DNA from: Thalassobium sp.
GTDB lineage: Bacteria > Pseudomonadota > Gammaproteobacteria > Pseudomonadales > Oceanobacteraceae
DNA: 64,000 nucleotides
NCBI GenBank assembly: GCA_002733205.1
Contig: NVUW01000005.1
Location: 62,001-126,000 of the forward strand
Direction of reading: 5' to 3'
The translations under genes were made by a program, and so were the position numbers. Under the pieces are notes generated by a model. That model did not search any database. It saw nothing but the letters and a program-made list of their open reading frames with translations, and was not told the origin of the DNA. This document shows positions 45,172-54,033 of this stretch, one piece after another; position 1 is the stretch's first letter, and each line of letters begins with the position of its first letter.

Positions 45172-45275
45172 ACAGAGACAGCAGCGCATGGGCTGCCACA
45201 TGGTTCAGAGGGGATTATTCACGCTGCATCGCCACATGGCTATGGGTAGAGGCGAAGAAATGTGCTGCTGGGCAC

Positions 45276-47435
45276 CTATGAATGGCGACGGCCGAGGCCC
45301 AACAGTGCCAGCAGCGGCAACATAAAGAGAAGAACACCGCCGCCGGATGACGCCGAGGCCGCACTGCCGTTTGCGCTGTTTTGTCCAACGCTGACACTGC
45401 CTTTACCCGCATCCACCAGCGGGGGTGAGGCCAGCGCGTCAGGATCAACACTGACCAGCAGACGCAAGCTGGCATCAAAAGCTGCCGCTTCATAGTTTTC
45501 GGCATCGTCAGCACGCACCCAGGTCTGACCACTCAGACCACCCTGCTCATCGGTGACCAGAGGCGCATTACCAGACAATGCCTGCACGCTCACCTGCAGT
45601 ACCACACTGTCCAACCCCTCGGCCAGTATATGAGCGGAAAACAGCAAGCGGTTCCAGCCGCTCTGTACAGCAAACTGGTTTTCCTGCCATAAAAGCTCCT
45701 GTCCTTCACGGCCATCAAAACGGCGGAATAACGCGATATCGGCACGGCCACTCCCCAGCGCAAATACATCCACCCCATCAAACGACAGCACACCCTCTTT
45801 AACCGGTAAGGTCATCAGCACCTGGGCACGACCTGCGGCGGCTCCCCAGACTGCGTTCGGTGGCAACTCATCCAGCCCCAGGTTGTCCCCCAGAGGCGCG
45901 CGTGAAAGATCAACGTCCAACTCAGCGACCAGGCCAGCCTGCAGTTGTAATAACTGCACCGCACCATTGCTGCTGTTTTGTTGAGCACTGCCGGAATAGA
46001 GCGTCTGGCCGGACGCTGAACTGAACAGGTCCGACGCTTCGCCCAAATTACTGTTACTGAGCAGATCATCGCGGCCATCCGCTTCTTCGATGGCTAATAA
46101 ACGACCTTCCTGCTGTGCACTTAACGAACCGAAACCGGCACGGTCGTTAATCCGGCTAACCAATATACCGCTGCCCGGCAGCCCCTGGTCATAACCCGAC
46201 TGACGACGATGTTCCAGCATCAGCCGCTCACCATGACGGTAGTTATCCAGCGCGATGGTTAACGCATCGTCGCCATCACTGGCCGCGCGTAACTCAACCC
46301 GGTTAATCCCGGCAGCTGCGTTCTGCGGACGGATAAATCCGGCCTGTTCTTTACTCCATGCCAGCATATGAGCCGGCGTCTCACCAGCCACACCATCGGT
46401 ACGGTTCCAGCCGCCCAGCCCCATCAATCCCCAGCGGCCGATGCCCATGCCATTTCCGCTGCGGTCGTACAGATCAGGCAGATCAAACAATAAATGGCCC
46501 AGCTCATGACAAATCACACCAATGGTCGCCAGATGCGTCTGATGCTGCTCACCAAACATGGCGTACTCTGCCAGATAGAAATCGCCCAGACGGCCCTGAT
46601 ACAGAGTCGACTTGTGTGCCCACACGCGCGGGTGTGTTGTTGCGGAACCGGCATACGCCTGTTCATAACCGGCAATCAGAAACACCACGCCCAGTTCATT
46701 CGGGTCGAGCCACTGATCGCCGTTACGGTCATATTCATTCAGATCCAGTTGCGACCCCAGCTGCGCCAGCACCTCACGCACCAACGCCTGGCTGGCACTG
46801 CCATAACCATTACCGAAATCCGGATGGTTGCGGTTCAGGGTAACGCTGACAATGCCGTCGTCAGCAATGCCGCTTTGCTCACGGGCTGGCTGAATATCAA
46901 AACGCTGATAGGAGTTTTCGCGGTAGTAATTTTGCACACTGCGCTGCGCACCGAAGAAGCGTCCGGCAACCTCTGCATCGGTCGCGCCAAATGATTGGTC
47001 GGCAAAGGCAACACGCACCACCAGTAATGACTGGCGAAAGTAAGAAGCGCTGGCATCGTAACGGAAAGGCATACGTTGTGGAGCAGCAGAGACATTTATA
47101 CTTGCAGCGCTGGAGATATTAGCGGACGGGGCAGCAAACGCGCGGAATGCTGGTTGAATCATGTCTACAGCCGCCGGAGCTCCACTGACCAGAGGCTCAC
47201 CTGCGCTCAGCAGACCATCAGCTCCGGCGACGGCGTGATACCAGTGTCCGGCCACTTCTAACAAAGCGTCGCCGTCACGGGTTTCAACCCACAACTGCTG
47301 CTGATCGCCACGGGGCATCACCTCAAGGACACGATCATCGCTGAGCCGGATTTGCTGCCATTGCGCCGGTGGCAGCAGCGATGCCCGCGAGGCCGCGCTA
47401 AACAGCAGCAAAAGTAAGAAGGTCCAACGGATCAT
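45276..47435 (-). CDS. M6-family metalloprotease with GlyGly-CTERM sorting tail
   Basis: A 719-residue secreted protease related to immune inhibitor A. The signal peptide spans about 3-18. Zinc motif HELGH (310-314) with Asp318 (HELGHLLFDLPDLYD) is intact. An EF-hand-like loop, DRNGDQWLDPNELG (about 236-249), may bind calcium. The C-terminus has the GlyGly-CTERM form: a short linker ending in GSAASASSGGG, a hydrophobic stretch (VLLFMLPLLALLGLG) and RRHS. This tail is normally cut by rhombosortase, whose gene lies downstream on the same strand. The protein should therefore be processed and surface-attached or released. Confidence 0.93.
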   Translation of the reverse strand: MIRWTFLLLLLFSAASRASLLPPAQWQQIRLSDDRVLEVMPRGDQQQLWVETRDGDALLEVAGHWYHAVAGADGLLSAGEPLVSGAPAAVDMIQPAFRAFAAPSANISSAASINVSAAPQRMPFRYDASASYFRQSLLVVRVAFADQSFGATDAEVAGRFFGAQRSVQNYYRENSYQRFDIQPAREQSGIADDGIVSVTLNRNHPDFGNGYGSASQALVREVLAQLGSQLDLNEYDRNGDQWLDPNELGVVFLIAGYEQAYAGSATTHPRVWAHKSTLYQGRLGDFYLAEYAMFGEQHQTHLATIGVICHELGHLLFDLPDLYDRSGNGMGIGRWGLMGLGGWNRTDGVAGETPAHMLAWSKEQAGFIRPQNAAAGINRVELRAASDGDDALTIALDNYRHGERLMLEHRRQSGYDQGLPGSGILVSRINDRAGFGSLSAQQEGRLLAIEEADGRDDLLSNSNLGEASDLFSSASGQTLYSGSAQQNSSNGAVQLLQLQAGLVAELDVDLSRAPLGDNLGLDELPPNAVWGAAAGRAQVLMTLPVKEGVLSFDGVDVFALGSGRADIALFRRFDGREGQELLWQENQFAVQSGWNRLLFSAHILAEGLDSVVLQVSVQALSGNAPLVTDEQGGLSGQTWVRADDAENYEAAAFDASLRLLVSVDPDALASPPLVDAGKGSVSVGQNSANGSAASASSGGGVLLFMLPLLALLGLGRRHS

Positions 47436-47662
47436 GGTCTGAAGCTCGCAAAGTGCTTACTTCAAACTCTAGTCAACTTACGTTCAGTGAATGGTTGTTT
47501 TAACAACTAAACACAACACAACAAAATATTGACGCCTGAATTTGGCAAATTTCGTCAATTTTACTGTGATAAGTACGGAGCGGATGACCTGCCGTAACCG
47601 CCGGAAAACTTCGGCTACGTCACTCACACCCGCTTACATCCGCTGCCTTCCCCTGCTGATGC

Positions 47663-48676
47663 TCAGGATACTGCCGCCTCAGGAGCAACCAGGCTGCTGA
47701 GACTTTCCACATCTGCCACCGCGTCGGCAATAAAGCGCATTGCCCGCTGCTCCATCCAGTAAGTCTGATCATCCGTGTGCTGAATAAACCCAACATGCCC
47801 ACCACTGTCCGGCATTTCCAGATGCAAAAACTCATGCCCGGCAGCCAGTTGCTCAGGGAAACATTCTGGCGACAGAAACGGATCATTGCGGGCATTCACC
47901 AGCAGGGTTGGAATCTGCAGTTCAGGCAGATAGCGCAGGCTACTGGACTGCGCCCAATAATCTTCGGCATCGCGGAAACCATGCAAAGGCGCGGTATAAC
48001 GATCATCGAATTGTTTGAACGTGCGGATATCATCAAATCCCTCAACGTTCACCAGATGCGGAAATCGCTGCGATTTTATGGTCATTTTTTCTTTCAGATC
48101 GCGCAGAAACTTCCACATAAAAACGCGGTTCTGCCATTTGGCCAGCTGGTAAGCGCTACTGCGTAAATCACAGGGCACCGAAAACGCCACCACCGAGCGC
48201 ACTTCTTCCGGCAGCTCTGCCGCCTCGCGCCCGGCATACACCAGGCTCAGATTACCGCCCATGGAATAACCCACCAGATGAATCTGCTCATAGCCCTGCG
48301 ACAATGCGTGCCGCACCACCCGGTGCAGATCATCGGTGGCGCCACTGTGATACATACGCGGCAACAGATTGGTGTCGCCACCGCATGAACGGAAGTTCCA
48401 CGCCAGTGCATCCCAGCCGTTGCGGTTAGCCTCGCGCACCGTACCCAGCACATAAGGGCGGCGCGAATGGCCTTCCAGTCCGTGCGAAACAACCACCAGT
48501 GTGCGTGAACCTACCCGGCTCCAGTCAAGATCGAGAAAATCGCCATCATCGGTGGGAATGCGCTCACGCAGCAGGTGGCCGTCATCCAGTTGGCGGAAAA
48601 AAGTCGGGAAAATACTTTGCACATAACCATTGGCCAACAGCCATGGCGGACAGTATGAAGACGTTAAAACGGGCAT
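47663..48676 (-). CDS. YheT-family alpha/beta hydrolase
   Basis: A 337-residue hydrolase of the YheT (AB-hydrolase 4) family. The nucleophile is Ser138 in GYSMGGN, the oxyanion region is VSHGLEGHSRRPY, the acid is in NARNDPF and the histidine in GGHVGF. The family includes esterases of unclear substrate. ATG 48676 is preferred, with AGGA at 7 bases; a GTG two codons upstream is also possible. It stands alone between the M6 gene and a glutaredoxin gene. Confidence 0.93.
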   Translation of the reverse strand: MPVLTSSYCPPWLLANGYVQSIFPTFFRQLDDGHLLRERIPTDDGDFLDLDWSRVGSRTLVVVSHGLEGHSRRPYVLGTVREANRNGWDALAWNFRSCGGDTNLLPRMYHSGATDDLHRVVRHALSQGYEQIHLVGYSMGGNLSLVYAGREAAELPEEVRSVVAFSVPCDLRSSAYQLAKWQNRVFMWKFLRDLKEKMTIKSQRFPHLVNVEGFDDIRTFKQFDDRYTAPLHGFRDAEDYWAQSSSLRYLPELQIPTLLVNARNDPFLSPECFPEQLAAGHEFLHLEMPDSGGHVGFIQHTDDQTYWMEQRAMRFIADAVADVESLSSLVAPEAAVS

Positions 48677-48790
48677 GGCCACTTCCTAGGAAACACAATG
48701 CCCGCATTCTACCGTCAGGCAGCCAACGGAGCGAAGGCCGTTCACGCCACAGAACAGGATAAGACGAAGCCGGAAGTGAGTGCTAAAGGA

Positions 48791-49150
48791 TCAGAAACGG
48801 TTTTTCAGATAGTCGAGAATGGCATCCGGGCTGTACAGCCACTGGCCGCCTTGTTCATCGTCAACACGTAAACAAGGAACTTTGGGAGCACCACCGCCAT
48901 TGAGCAACTCATTACGGTAGGCATTAACACGCAGGACGTCTTTTTCTACCACACGCAAACCGAGGCGTTCACAGTGGCGTTTAACGGTGATGGAGGAAGG
49001 GCAATTGCGGCAATAATACAGGTGCATGCGGCGTGATTCGCGGTCCAGCAGCAATTGTTCATTGGCGCTGCGCATTACCGGTCGCACGGGGAGCAGTCGA
49101 TCGACTATATCCAGTGCCTTGCCTTTGAGCTGTCTCGTCAGATAATTCAT
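48791..49150 (-). CDS. Glutaredoxin-like protein with CxxC motif
   Basis: A 119-residue thioredoxin-fold protein: beta strand MHLYYCRNCPSSITVK with the redox pair C-R-N-C, then RVNAYRNELLNGGGAPKVPCL with the cis-Pro loop, and a C-terminal helix. It fits a glutaredoxin/GST-N-terminal-like group. An extension of about 40 residues precedes the fold. Cytoplasmic; partner unknown. Confidence 0.85.
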   Translation of the reverse strand: MNYLTRQLKGKALDIVDRLLPVRPVMRSANEQLLLDRESRRMHLYYCRNCPSSITVKRHCERLGLRVVEKDVLRVNAYRNELLNGGGAPKVPCLRVDDEQGGQWLYSPDAILDYLKNRF

Positions 49151-49290
49151 CAGAACTGCCGTACTTCAACCTATCAAGGGGCGGCATTGTATGCCCTTGG
49201 CAGTAAATATCCAGTACTTAAATGGTAAAAATATGTCGTGGCAGATACGACTTTAGTGAAAGTTAAAAAAACGCAGAAATAAACTGCAGT

Positions 49291-49416
49291 TCAGCCACTG
49301 AGATTCAGAAAAGCCACGCTGAATAACACAACAAGAATCGTGATGGTCATCAGCCAGCGCGAGCGCTGGCAGAATTTGCAGGGAGTTTTTTTCGTTGTTG
49401 AAGCAGAGGATGGCAT
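49291..49416 (-). CDS. 41-residue CxxC membrane mini-protein downstream of lepB
   Basis: A 41-codon frame on the minus strand that falls below usual length cut-offs. The product has a short polar start, a CKFC motif (Cys13, Cys16: KKTPCKFCQRSRW) and one transmembrane stretch (LMTITILVVLFSVAFLNL), ending in SG. The ATG at 49416 is preceded by AGGT. It starts 39 bases after the lepB stop codon, so it is likely co-transcribed. A zinc- or redox-active Cys pair just inside a membrane helix is unusual. No family is recognised; that it is made is inferred from frame, context and motif. Confidence 0.55.
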   Translation of the reverse strand: MPSSASTTKKTPCKFCQRSRWLMTITILVVLFSVAFLNLSG

Positions 49417-49455
49417 AAGACGATACCTGTTTATAACGTATCGTCTAAGTGTAGA

Positions 49456-50286
49456 TCAGTCGATCCACTTATTGCGGCCAAATGATGGAATATCGCTCCA
49501 GGTTTCCCAGTGCATCCATACCGCCACGGCTTTACCCACAATATTTTTCTCCGGCACAAAACCCCAGCCACGGCTGTCATGGCTGTTGCCGCGGTTGTCA
49601 CCCATCATAAAGTAACTGCCTTCCGGCACATCCCACTCGCCTTCCGGTCCGGCCCAGATCACGGTCTGATTGGTGCGCTGATCACGTCCGACCACCCACT
49701 GTACCGTCGCATCAGCAGAATCCAGCTGTTCCTGCGCCAGATACTTCAGCGGCCGGTATGGCGGCTCGCCACCCAGCTCATGGGTTTCAATCACTTCGCC
49801 GTTCACTTTCAGCTGGCGGTTACGGTATTCAATATGGTCGCCCGGCAGACCAATCACCCGCTTAATAAAGTAACGCGGGTCATCGGGTGGGAAAAACACC
49901 ATCACATCACCGCGCTGTGGCTCGCTGACCGGCACCAGAGTGGTACCGAACACCGGCATCCGCAAACCGTAATGGAACTTACTGACCAGAATAAAATCCC
50001 CTTTTACCAGGCCAGGCTCCATAGAACCGGATGGAATCTGAAAAGGCTCCGCGACAAACGAGCGCAGAACAAAGACAATGGCCAGTACAGGAAAGAAGGA
50101 TTTCGCTTGTTCGATAATAAACGGCTCGGTTTCAGCCTCATGGATATCTTCCGGGTGGGCACGTTCGGCAATCAGAACGGCAGCGCGGGCTTTGCGGCGC
50201 TTCTCCAGCCAGAATTTATCGACGCCGGCAATCACGCCGGTGCCCAGGGTAAGCACCATCAGTATCAGGGGAAAATCGATATCCAT
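49456..50286 (-). CDS. lepB: Signal peptidase I (LepB)
   Basis: A 276-residue inner-membrane protease that cleaves signal peptides of exported proteins. Two transmembrane helices (about 4-22 and 63-79) precede the catalytic domain. The nucleophile is Ser88 in IPSGSMEPGL and the general base is Lys142 in RYFIKRVIGLPGD; the box MGDNRGNSHDSR is typical. Length and order match E. coli LepB (324) with a shorter insert. The ATG at 50286 is chosen because it begins the first helix; longer starts upstream have no support. Confidence 0.96.
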   Translation of the reverse strand: MDIDFPLILMVLTLGTGVIAGVDKFWLEKRRKARAAVLIAERAHPEDIHEAETEPFIIEQAKSFFPVLAIVFVLRSFVAEPFQIPSGSMEPGLVKGDFILVSKFHYGLRMPVFGTTLVPVSEPQRGDVMVFFPPDDPRYFIKRVIGLPGDHIEYRNRQLKVNGEVIETHELGGEPPYRPLKYLAQEQLDSADATVQWVVGRDQRTNQTVIWAGPEGEWDVPEGSYFMMGDNRGNSHDSRGWGFVPEKNIVGKAVAVWMHWETWSDIPSFGRNKWID

Positions 50287-50389
50287 AGCTCTGCACTTAT
50301 AACTACAATCTATAAAGTTCCGCATTCTAACCGCCACGCGGTCACAAGGCGAGCGAGTATCAAAGACCCCGATATGGAGATAAGGTTGC

Positions 50390-51454
50390 ATGACCCACAT
50401 CCGCACCCCCGATGGCATTGAGCTGGCCTACGAAAGAATGGGCAATCCAGCCGACCCGGCCGTCATTCTGATTATGGGTTTAGGCGCACAAATGCGGATC
50501 TGGCCAGACAGCCTGTGTCAGGCACTGGTTGATAAAGGCTATCAGGTCGTTCGCTTCGATAACCGCGACGTTGGCCGCTCATCGCAGATGGATCACCACG
50601 GCAACCCCAGCCTGCTCGCCACCTGGCTGGTGACCAAACTCAAACGCAAAGCGCAGGTGCCGTACACGCTGAAAGATATGTCGCGCGATGTGCTGGCGTT
50701 AATGGATGAGCTGGAGATCGACAGCGCGCATCTGGTGGGGGCCTCCATGGGCGGTATGATTGCCCAGATTCTCGCCGCCAAACATAAAAAGCGGGTGCGC
50801 AGCCTGACCTCCATCATGTCGTCGGCCACCAGCCCCGGTCTGCCCGACGCCAAACTGAAAGTGCTGCTGCAACTGGCCAAACGGCCCACTCCGTTTAACC
50901 GCGAAGCGTCCATCCGCTACACCATGCGCATGAATCGTTTAATCGGCAGCCCGGCCTACCCGATGGATGAAATAGAGCTGCGCGCACTGGCCGAAACCAG
51001 CTTTGAGCGCACCACTAACCCCACCGGCTTCAAACGCCAGTTGGTCGCTATTACCGCCGCCGGTGACCGCAGCCACCTGCTGCGCAAAATCAAACTGCCG
51101 ACGCTGGTGATTCACGGTACCGACGATCCGTTAATTCCGGTGCGTATGGGCGAAGACACCGCTGCCGCCATCCGCAAAGCCAAACTGAAAGTCATTCAGG
51201 GCATGGGCCACGACCTGCCACCGGCACTGGTGCCGCAACTGGCCAAAATGATGGGCAAACACCTGAAAAAGGCAGAAAAACGCTGGAAGAAAAAACTGGA
51301 AAAAGAACGCCTGCGAGCCATAGAAGAAGCGACTGCCGGAACGCCCGAAAACAACCCTGCGGCAAACAACCCGGCAGAAGACAACGCAGCACAAAGCACG
51401 CCCCCTCTGCCGCCTGCGGCCGAAGTTATCGAATTACGCGCCGGACGCAGCTGA
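50390..51454 (+). CDS. Alpha/beta hydrolase with charged C-terminal tail
   Basis: A 354-residue hydrolase: nucleophile Ser119 in GASMGGM, acid in HGTDDPLIP, His in GMGHDLP. The core ends near residue 290; a Lys/Arg-rich helix (KKAEKRWKKKLEKERLRA) and an Asn/Pro/Ala-rich tail follow, unlike typical members and possibly for nucleic acid or membrane binding. Start ATG 50390 with AAGG upstream. Divergent from lepB. Substrate unknown. Confidence 0.9.
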   Translation: MTHIRTPDGIELAYERMGNPADPAVILIMGLGAQMRIWPDSLCQALVDKGYQVVRFDNRDVGRSSQMDHHGNPSLLATWLVTKLKRKAQVPYTLKDMSRDVLALMDELEIDSAHLVGASMGGMIAQILAAKHKKRVRSLTSIMSSATSPGLPDAKLKVLLQLAKRPTPFNREASIRYTMRMNRLIGSPAYPMDEIELRALAETSFERTTNPTGFKRQLVAITAAGDRSHLLRKIKLPTLVIHGTDDPLIPVRMGEDTAAAIRKAKLKVIQGMGHDLPPALVPQLAKMMGKHLKKAEKRWKKKLEKERLRAIEEATAGTPENNPAANNPAEDNAAQSTPPLPPAAEVIELRAGRS

Positions 51455-51457
51455 GCT

Positions 51458-52342
51458 TCAGCTGCGTACCCGCGCTTTCATAAAGTCGATAAAGCAGCGC
51501 ACCGCCGGGCGCAGATATTCACGCTCGGCATACACCAGATACAGCGGCGCATCCTGCCAGTAATCGGGTAACACCACCTGCAGTCGCCCGGCCTGCACAT
51601 CGGCAGCAATATCCAACTGCGATTTGTAGGCAATCCCCAGACCGGCCAGCACCCATTCGCGCACCAGTGCCCCATCACTGGCACTGCGGTTACCATTAAC
51701 CGTCAGGTCACTCTGATTGCCCTGCCCGTCACGGAAATGCCAGTGATCGTAACGTTCGCCACGCAGGAAAAAGGTCAGACAATTATGCTGTTTTAACGCC
51801 TCCAGCTGCTGCGGCGTTCCCGCCCGTTGCAGATATGCCGGTGCGGCACAAAGTAAGCGGCGGTTATCCAGCAACCGTGTGGCAATAAGCCCGGAGTCAC
51901 TCAGCTGGCCGTAACGCAGCGCCACATCCACCGGATCACGGTAAAAATTACTCAGCTCATCACTCAGGCTGAGCTGCAGCTGCACCTGCGGGTACAGCGC
52001 CTGAAAATCATTCAGCGCCGGTTGCAGCCAATGGCGACCCAGATCAGAAGGGGCCGAAATACTCAGCTGTCCGGCCACATGATGCAGCTCACCATCCAGC
52101 AGACCACGACCTTCCTGCAGCAGGCTGAGGGCCTTGCGCGCATAGGCCAGAAACAACGTCCCTTCCCGCGTCAGCCGCAATGAGCGGGTTGAACGGCTGA
52201 ACAGACGCGCGCCCAGCTGCAGCTCAAGCCGCTTTAATGCCGCACTGGCCACCGCCGGACTGCAGTCCAGCACCCGCGCAGCGGCCGATAAACTGCCGGC
52301 ATCGGCCACCTGAATAAACAGCTCCAGATCGGCGAGATTCAT
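51458..52342 (-). CDS. LysR-family transcriptional regulator
   Basis: A 294-residue LysR regulator: N-terminal helix-turn-helix (DLELFIQVADAGSLSAAARV, VASAALKRLELQLGARLFSR) and a periplasmic-binding-like effector domain (about 90-290). The ATG at 52342 has GGAGG at 7 bases, clearly better than the in-frame starts upstream (52393). It is divergent from a nitroreductase gene 122 bases away, likely its target, since LysR members commonly control the neighbouring divergent operon. The 3' end lies 3 bases from the convergent hydrolase gene. Confidence 0.93.
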   Translation of the reverse strand: MNLADLELFIQVADAGSLSAAARVLDCSPAVASAALKRLELQLGARLFSRSTRSLRLTREGTLFLAYARKALSLLQEGRGLLDGELHHVAGQLSISAPSDLGRHWLQPALNDFQALYPQVQLQLSLSDELSNFYRDPVDVALRYGQLSDSGLIATRLLDNRRLLCAAPAYLQRAGTPQQLEALKQHNCLTFFLRGERYDHWHFRDGQGNQSDLTVNGNRSASDGALVREWVLAGLGIAYKSQLDIAADVQAGRLQVVLPDYWQDAPLYLVYAEREYLRPAVRCFIDFMKARVRS

Positions 52343-52464
52343 GAATGCCTCCATTGAACAGCCACTATCAAAATATTTTTGAAAGTAACTCAAACGTTAT
52401 CGTCTTTTTCAATTTCAAACAATAAATAGACTGGGCATATTCCACTCCATCCGAGGAACACAAT

Positions 52465-53190
52465 ATGTCCACCCATGAAGCAGCAACCCAAAGCGCTCCT
52501 CATAATCACGCCGATAGCGGGCAGCAAACCCTGCGTCAGCAGATCCTGCAGGCGTTCCATTTCCGTCATGCCTGCAAAACCTTTGATCCGGCCCGAAAAA
52601 TCAGCAGCGAAGACTTTGCCACCATCATCGAAGCCGGACGCCTGTCACCCAGCTCTTTTGGCTTCGAGCCCTGGCAGTTTCTGTTGATTCAGAATCCACA
52701 ATTACGGGCGCAGCTGAGCGAAAACAGCTGGGGCGGTAAACGCCAGTTTGCCAGTGCCAGCCACGTATTAATTGGTATGGTGCGTTGCGCTCCGGGCGTG
52801 CGTCATGACTCTGATTACATCCGCCATATGATGACCGAGGTGCAGCAACTGCCGGCGGAAGTGGTGAGTGCCAAAGGCGGCTTCTTCCGCACCTTTCAGG
52901 AACAGGATTTCAACCTGCTGGAATCCGAGCGCAGCCTGACCGACTGGGCCACTCACCAAACCTATCTGCCACTGGCCAATATGATGACAGTCGCCGCGCT
53001 GGTGGGTATCGACTCCTGCCCGATTGAAGGCTTTGTACAAAATGTCTGGGAGCAGCAATTACAGGAGCTTACCGGTATCGACAGCACTCTGTTCAAACCG
53101 GTCTGGGCACTGGCGCTGGGCTATCGCCTGACAGAACCGGGTGAGAAAACCCGCCGTCCACTGGGCGATGTATTACACCGTTTTGATTAG
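52465..53190 (+). CDS. NAD(P)H-dependent nitroreductase (NfsB-like flavoprotein)
   Basis: A 241-residue FMN-dependent reductase: FRHACKTFDPARKIS near the N-terminus, RLSPSSFGFEPWQFLLI for FMN binding and AALVGIDSCPIEGF for the C-terminal part. It reduces nitro compounds or quinones with NAD(P)H in the cytoplasm. The ATG has GAGG at good spacing. It opens a small cluster: this gene, a 59-residue ORF and a flavodoxin-fold oxidoreductase. A divergent LysR regulator probably controls it. Confidence 0.94.
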   Translation: MSTHEAATQSAPHNHADSGQQTLRQQILQAFHFRHACKTFDPARKISSEDFATIIEAGRLSPSSFGFEPWQFLLIQNPQLRAQLSENSWGGKRQFASASHVLIGMVRCAPGVRHDSDYIRHMMTEVQQLPAEVVSAKGGFFRTFQEQDFNLLESERSLTDWATHQTYLPLANMMTVAALVGIDSCPIEGFVQNVWEQQLQELTGIDSTLFKPVWALALGYRLTEPGEKTRRPLGDVLHRFD

Positions 53191-53217
53191 GGCCGACAGG
53201 CCCGAACAGGAGACCCT

Positions 53218-53397
53218 ATGAGCACAGCCGTTTACTGCATTCCCGTGCGGACAATGTTCCGCCATATCCGTACCTGCCGCCGTCACAACAAAGACTGGCA
53301 ACTGAGTCTGGATTGCAATTTTTTATTGCTGCGCACTCATGCAGACAGCAGCGGCCAGGCCTGCGCCTACCGTTCCCGTCTGCCTTATTTATTGTGA
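53218..53397 (+). CDS. 59-residue basic, Cys-containing small protein
   Basis: A 59-codon frame beginning at ATG 53218 with the strong site AGGAGA 5 bases upstream and ending TGA. The product is basic and carries four Cys (STAVYCIPV, IRTCRRH, SLDCNFLL, GQACAYRS), with no hydrophobic segment long enough for a signal or anchor. It sits 27 bases after the nitroreductase stop and 51 bases before the next oxidoreductase, in the same operon. No family is recognised. The ribosome-binding site and position support translation. Confidence 0.6.
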   Translation: MSTAVYCIPVRTMFRHIRTCRRHNKDWQLSLDCNFLLLRTHADSSGQACAYRSRLPYLL

Positions 53398-53448
53398 CGA
53401 CAACATGTTTAACCGCAAAACAACCGCCGCTGACCGGCAGAGGTATTA

Positions 53449-54033
53449 ATGAATATTCTGATTCTGACCACTAACCCCAAACTGTACGCCGCCAAAGGCG
53501 AATTAAATGCCACTCTTGCAGCATTAACCGAGGGCTACGCCCGTCGTCAGGGACATTCCGTTCAGGTGCGTAATCTGGCAGCGATTAAGGCCGCTGGCGG
53601 CTGGAACATCGAAGAAGAAATAGAACATCTGCACTGGGCCGATGCCATTGTTTACCATTTTCCGATCTGGTGGTTTGGTGCACCGGCGCTGTTAAAAGAA
53701 TACTTTGATGAAGTATTGCAGCACCGTAAAACCTTTTTAATTACCGATATGTATGGCGAAGGCGGACAGCTGGGCGGCAAGGCTTTTATGCTGGTTGTTA
53801 CTTCCAATATGAAAGCCAGCGATCTGGGCGCCTGTCCGGTGCTGGAAGATTATCAGCATATTGATGACGTTCTGGTGCAGCCCATTCTTACCAACCGCTA
53901 TCTGGGTCTGCGGGAGCAATGGCCAACCTTCCACGCCGACAATGTGATTGCTGGTGATACCAGCTATCTGGAACAGGATTTTATTGCCCATCTGCAACAG
54001 GTTATTCCAGCTGCGGTACAGGCAATAAAATGA
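53449..54033 (+). CDS. Flavodoxin-fold NAD(P)H quinone oxidoreductase (MdaB-like)
   Basis: A 194-residue flavoprotein with the flavodoxin-like fold: MNILILTTNPK, DAIVYHFPIWWFGAPALLKE (flavin-binding loop) and a C-terminal helix. This is the MdaB/KefF-type NAD(P)H:quinone reductase family. It probably detoxifies quinones together with the nitroreductase upstream. The start follows AGAGG. Its stop codon abuts the convergent CorC-type gene stop at 54034. Confidence 0.92.
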   Translation: MNILILTTNPKLYAAKGELNATLAALTEGYARRQGHSVQVRNLAAIKAAGGWNIEEEIEHLHWADAIVYHFPIWWFGAPALLKEYFDEVLQHRKTFLITDMYGEGGQLGGKAFMLVVTSNMKASDLGACPVLEDYQHIDDVLVQPILTNRYLGLREQWPTFHADNVIAGDTSYLEQDFIAHLQQVIPAAVQAIK

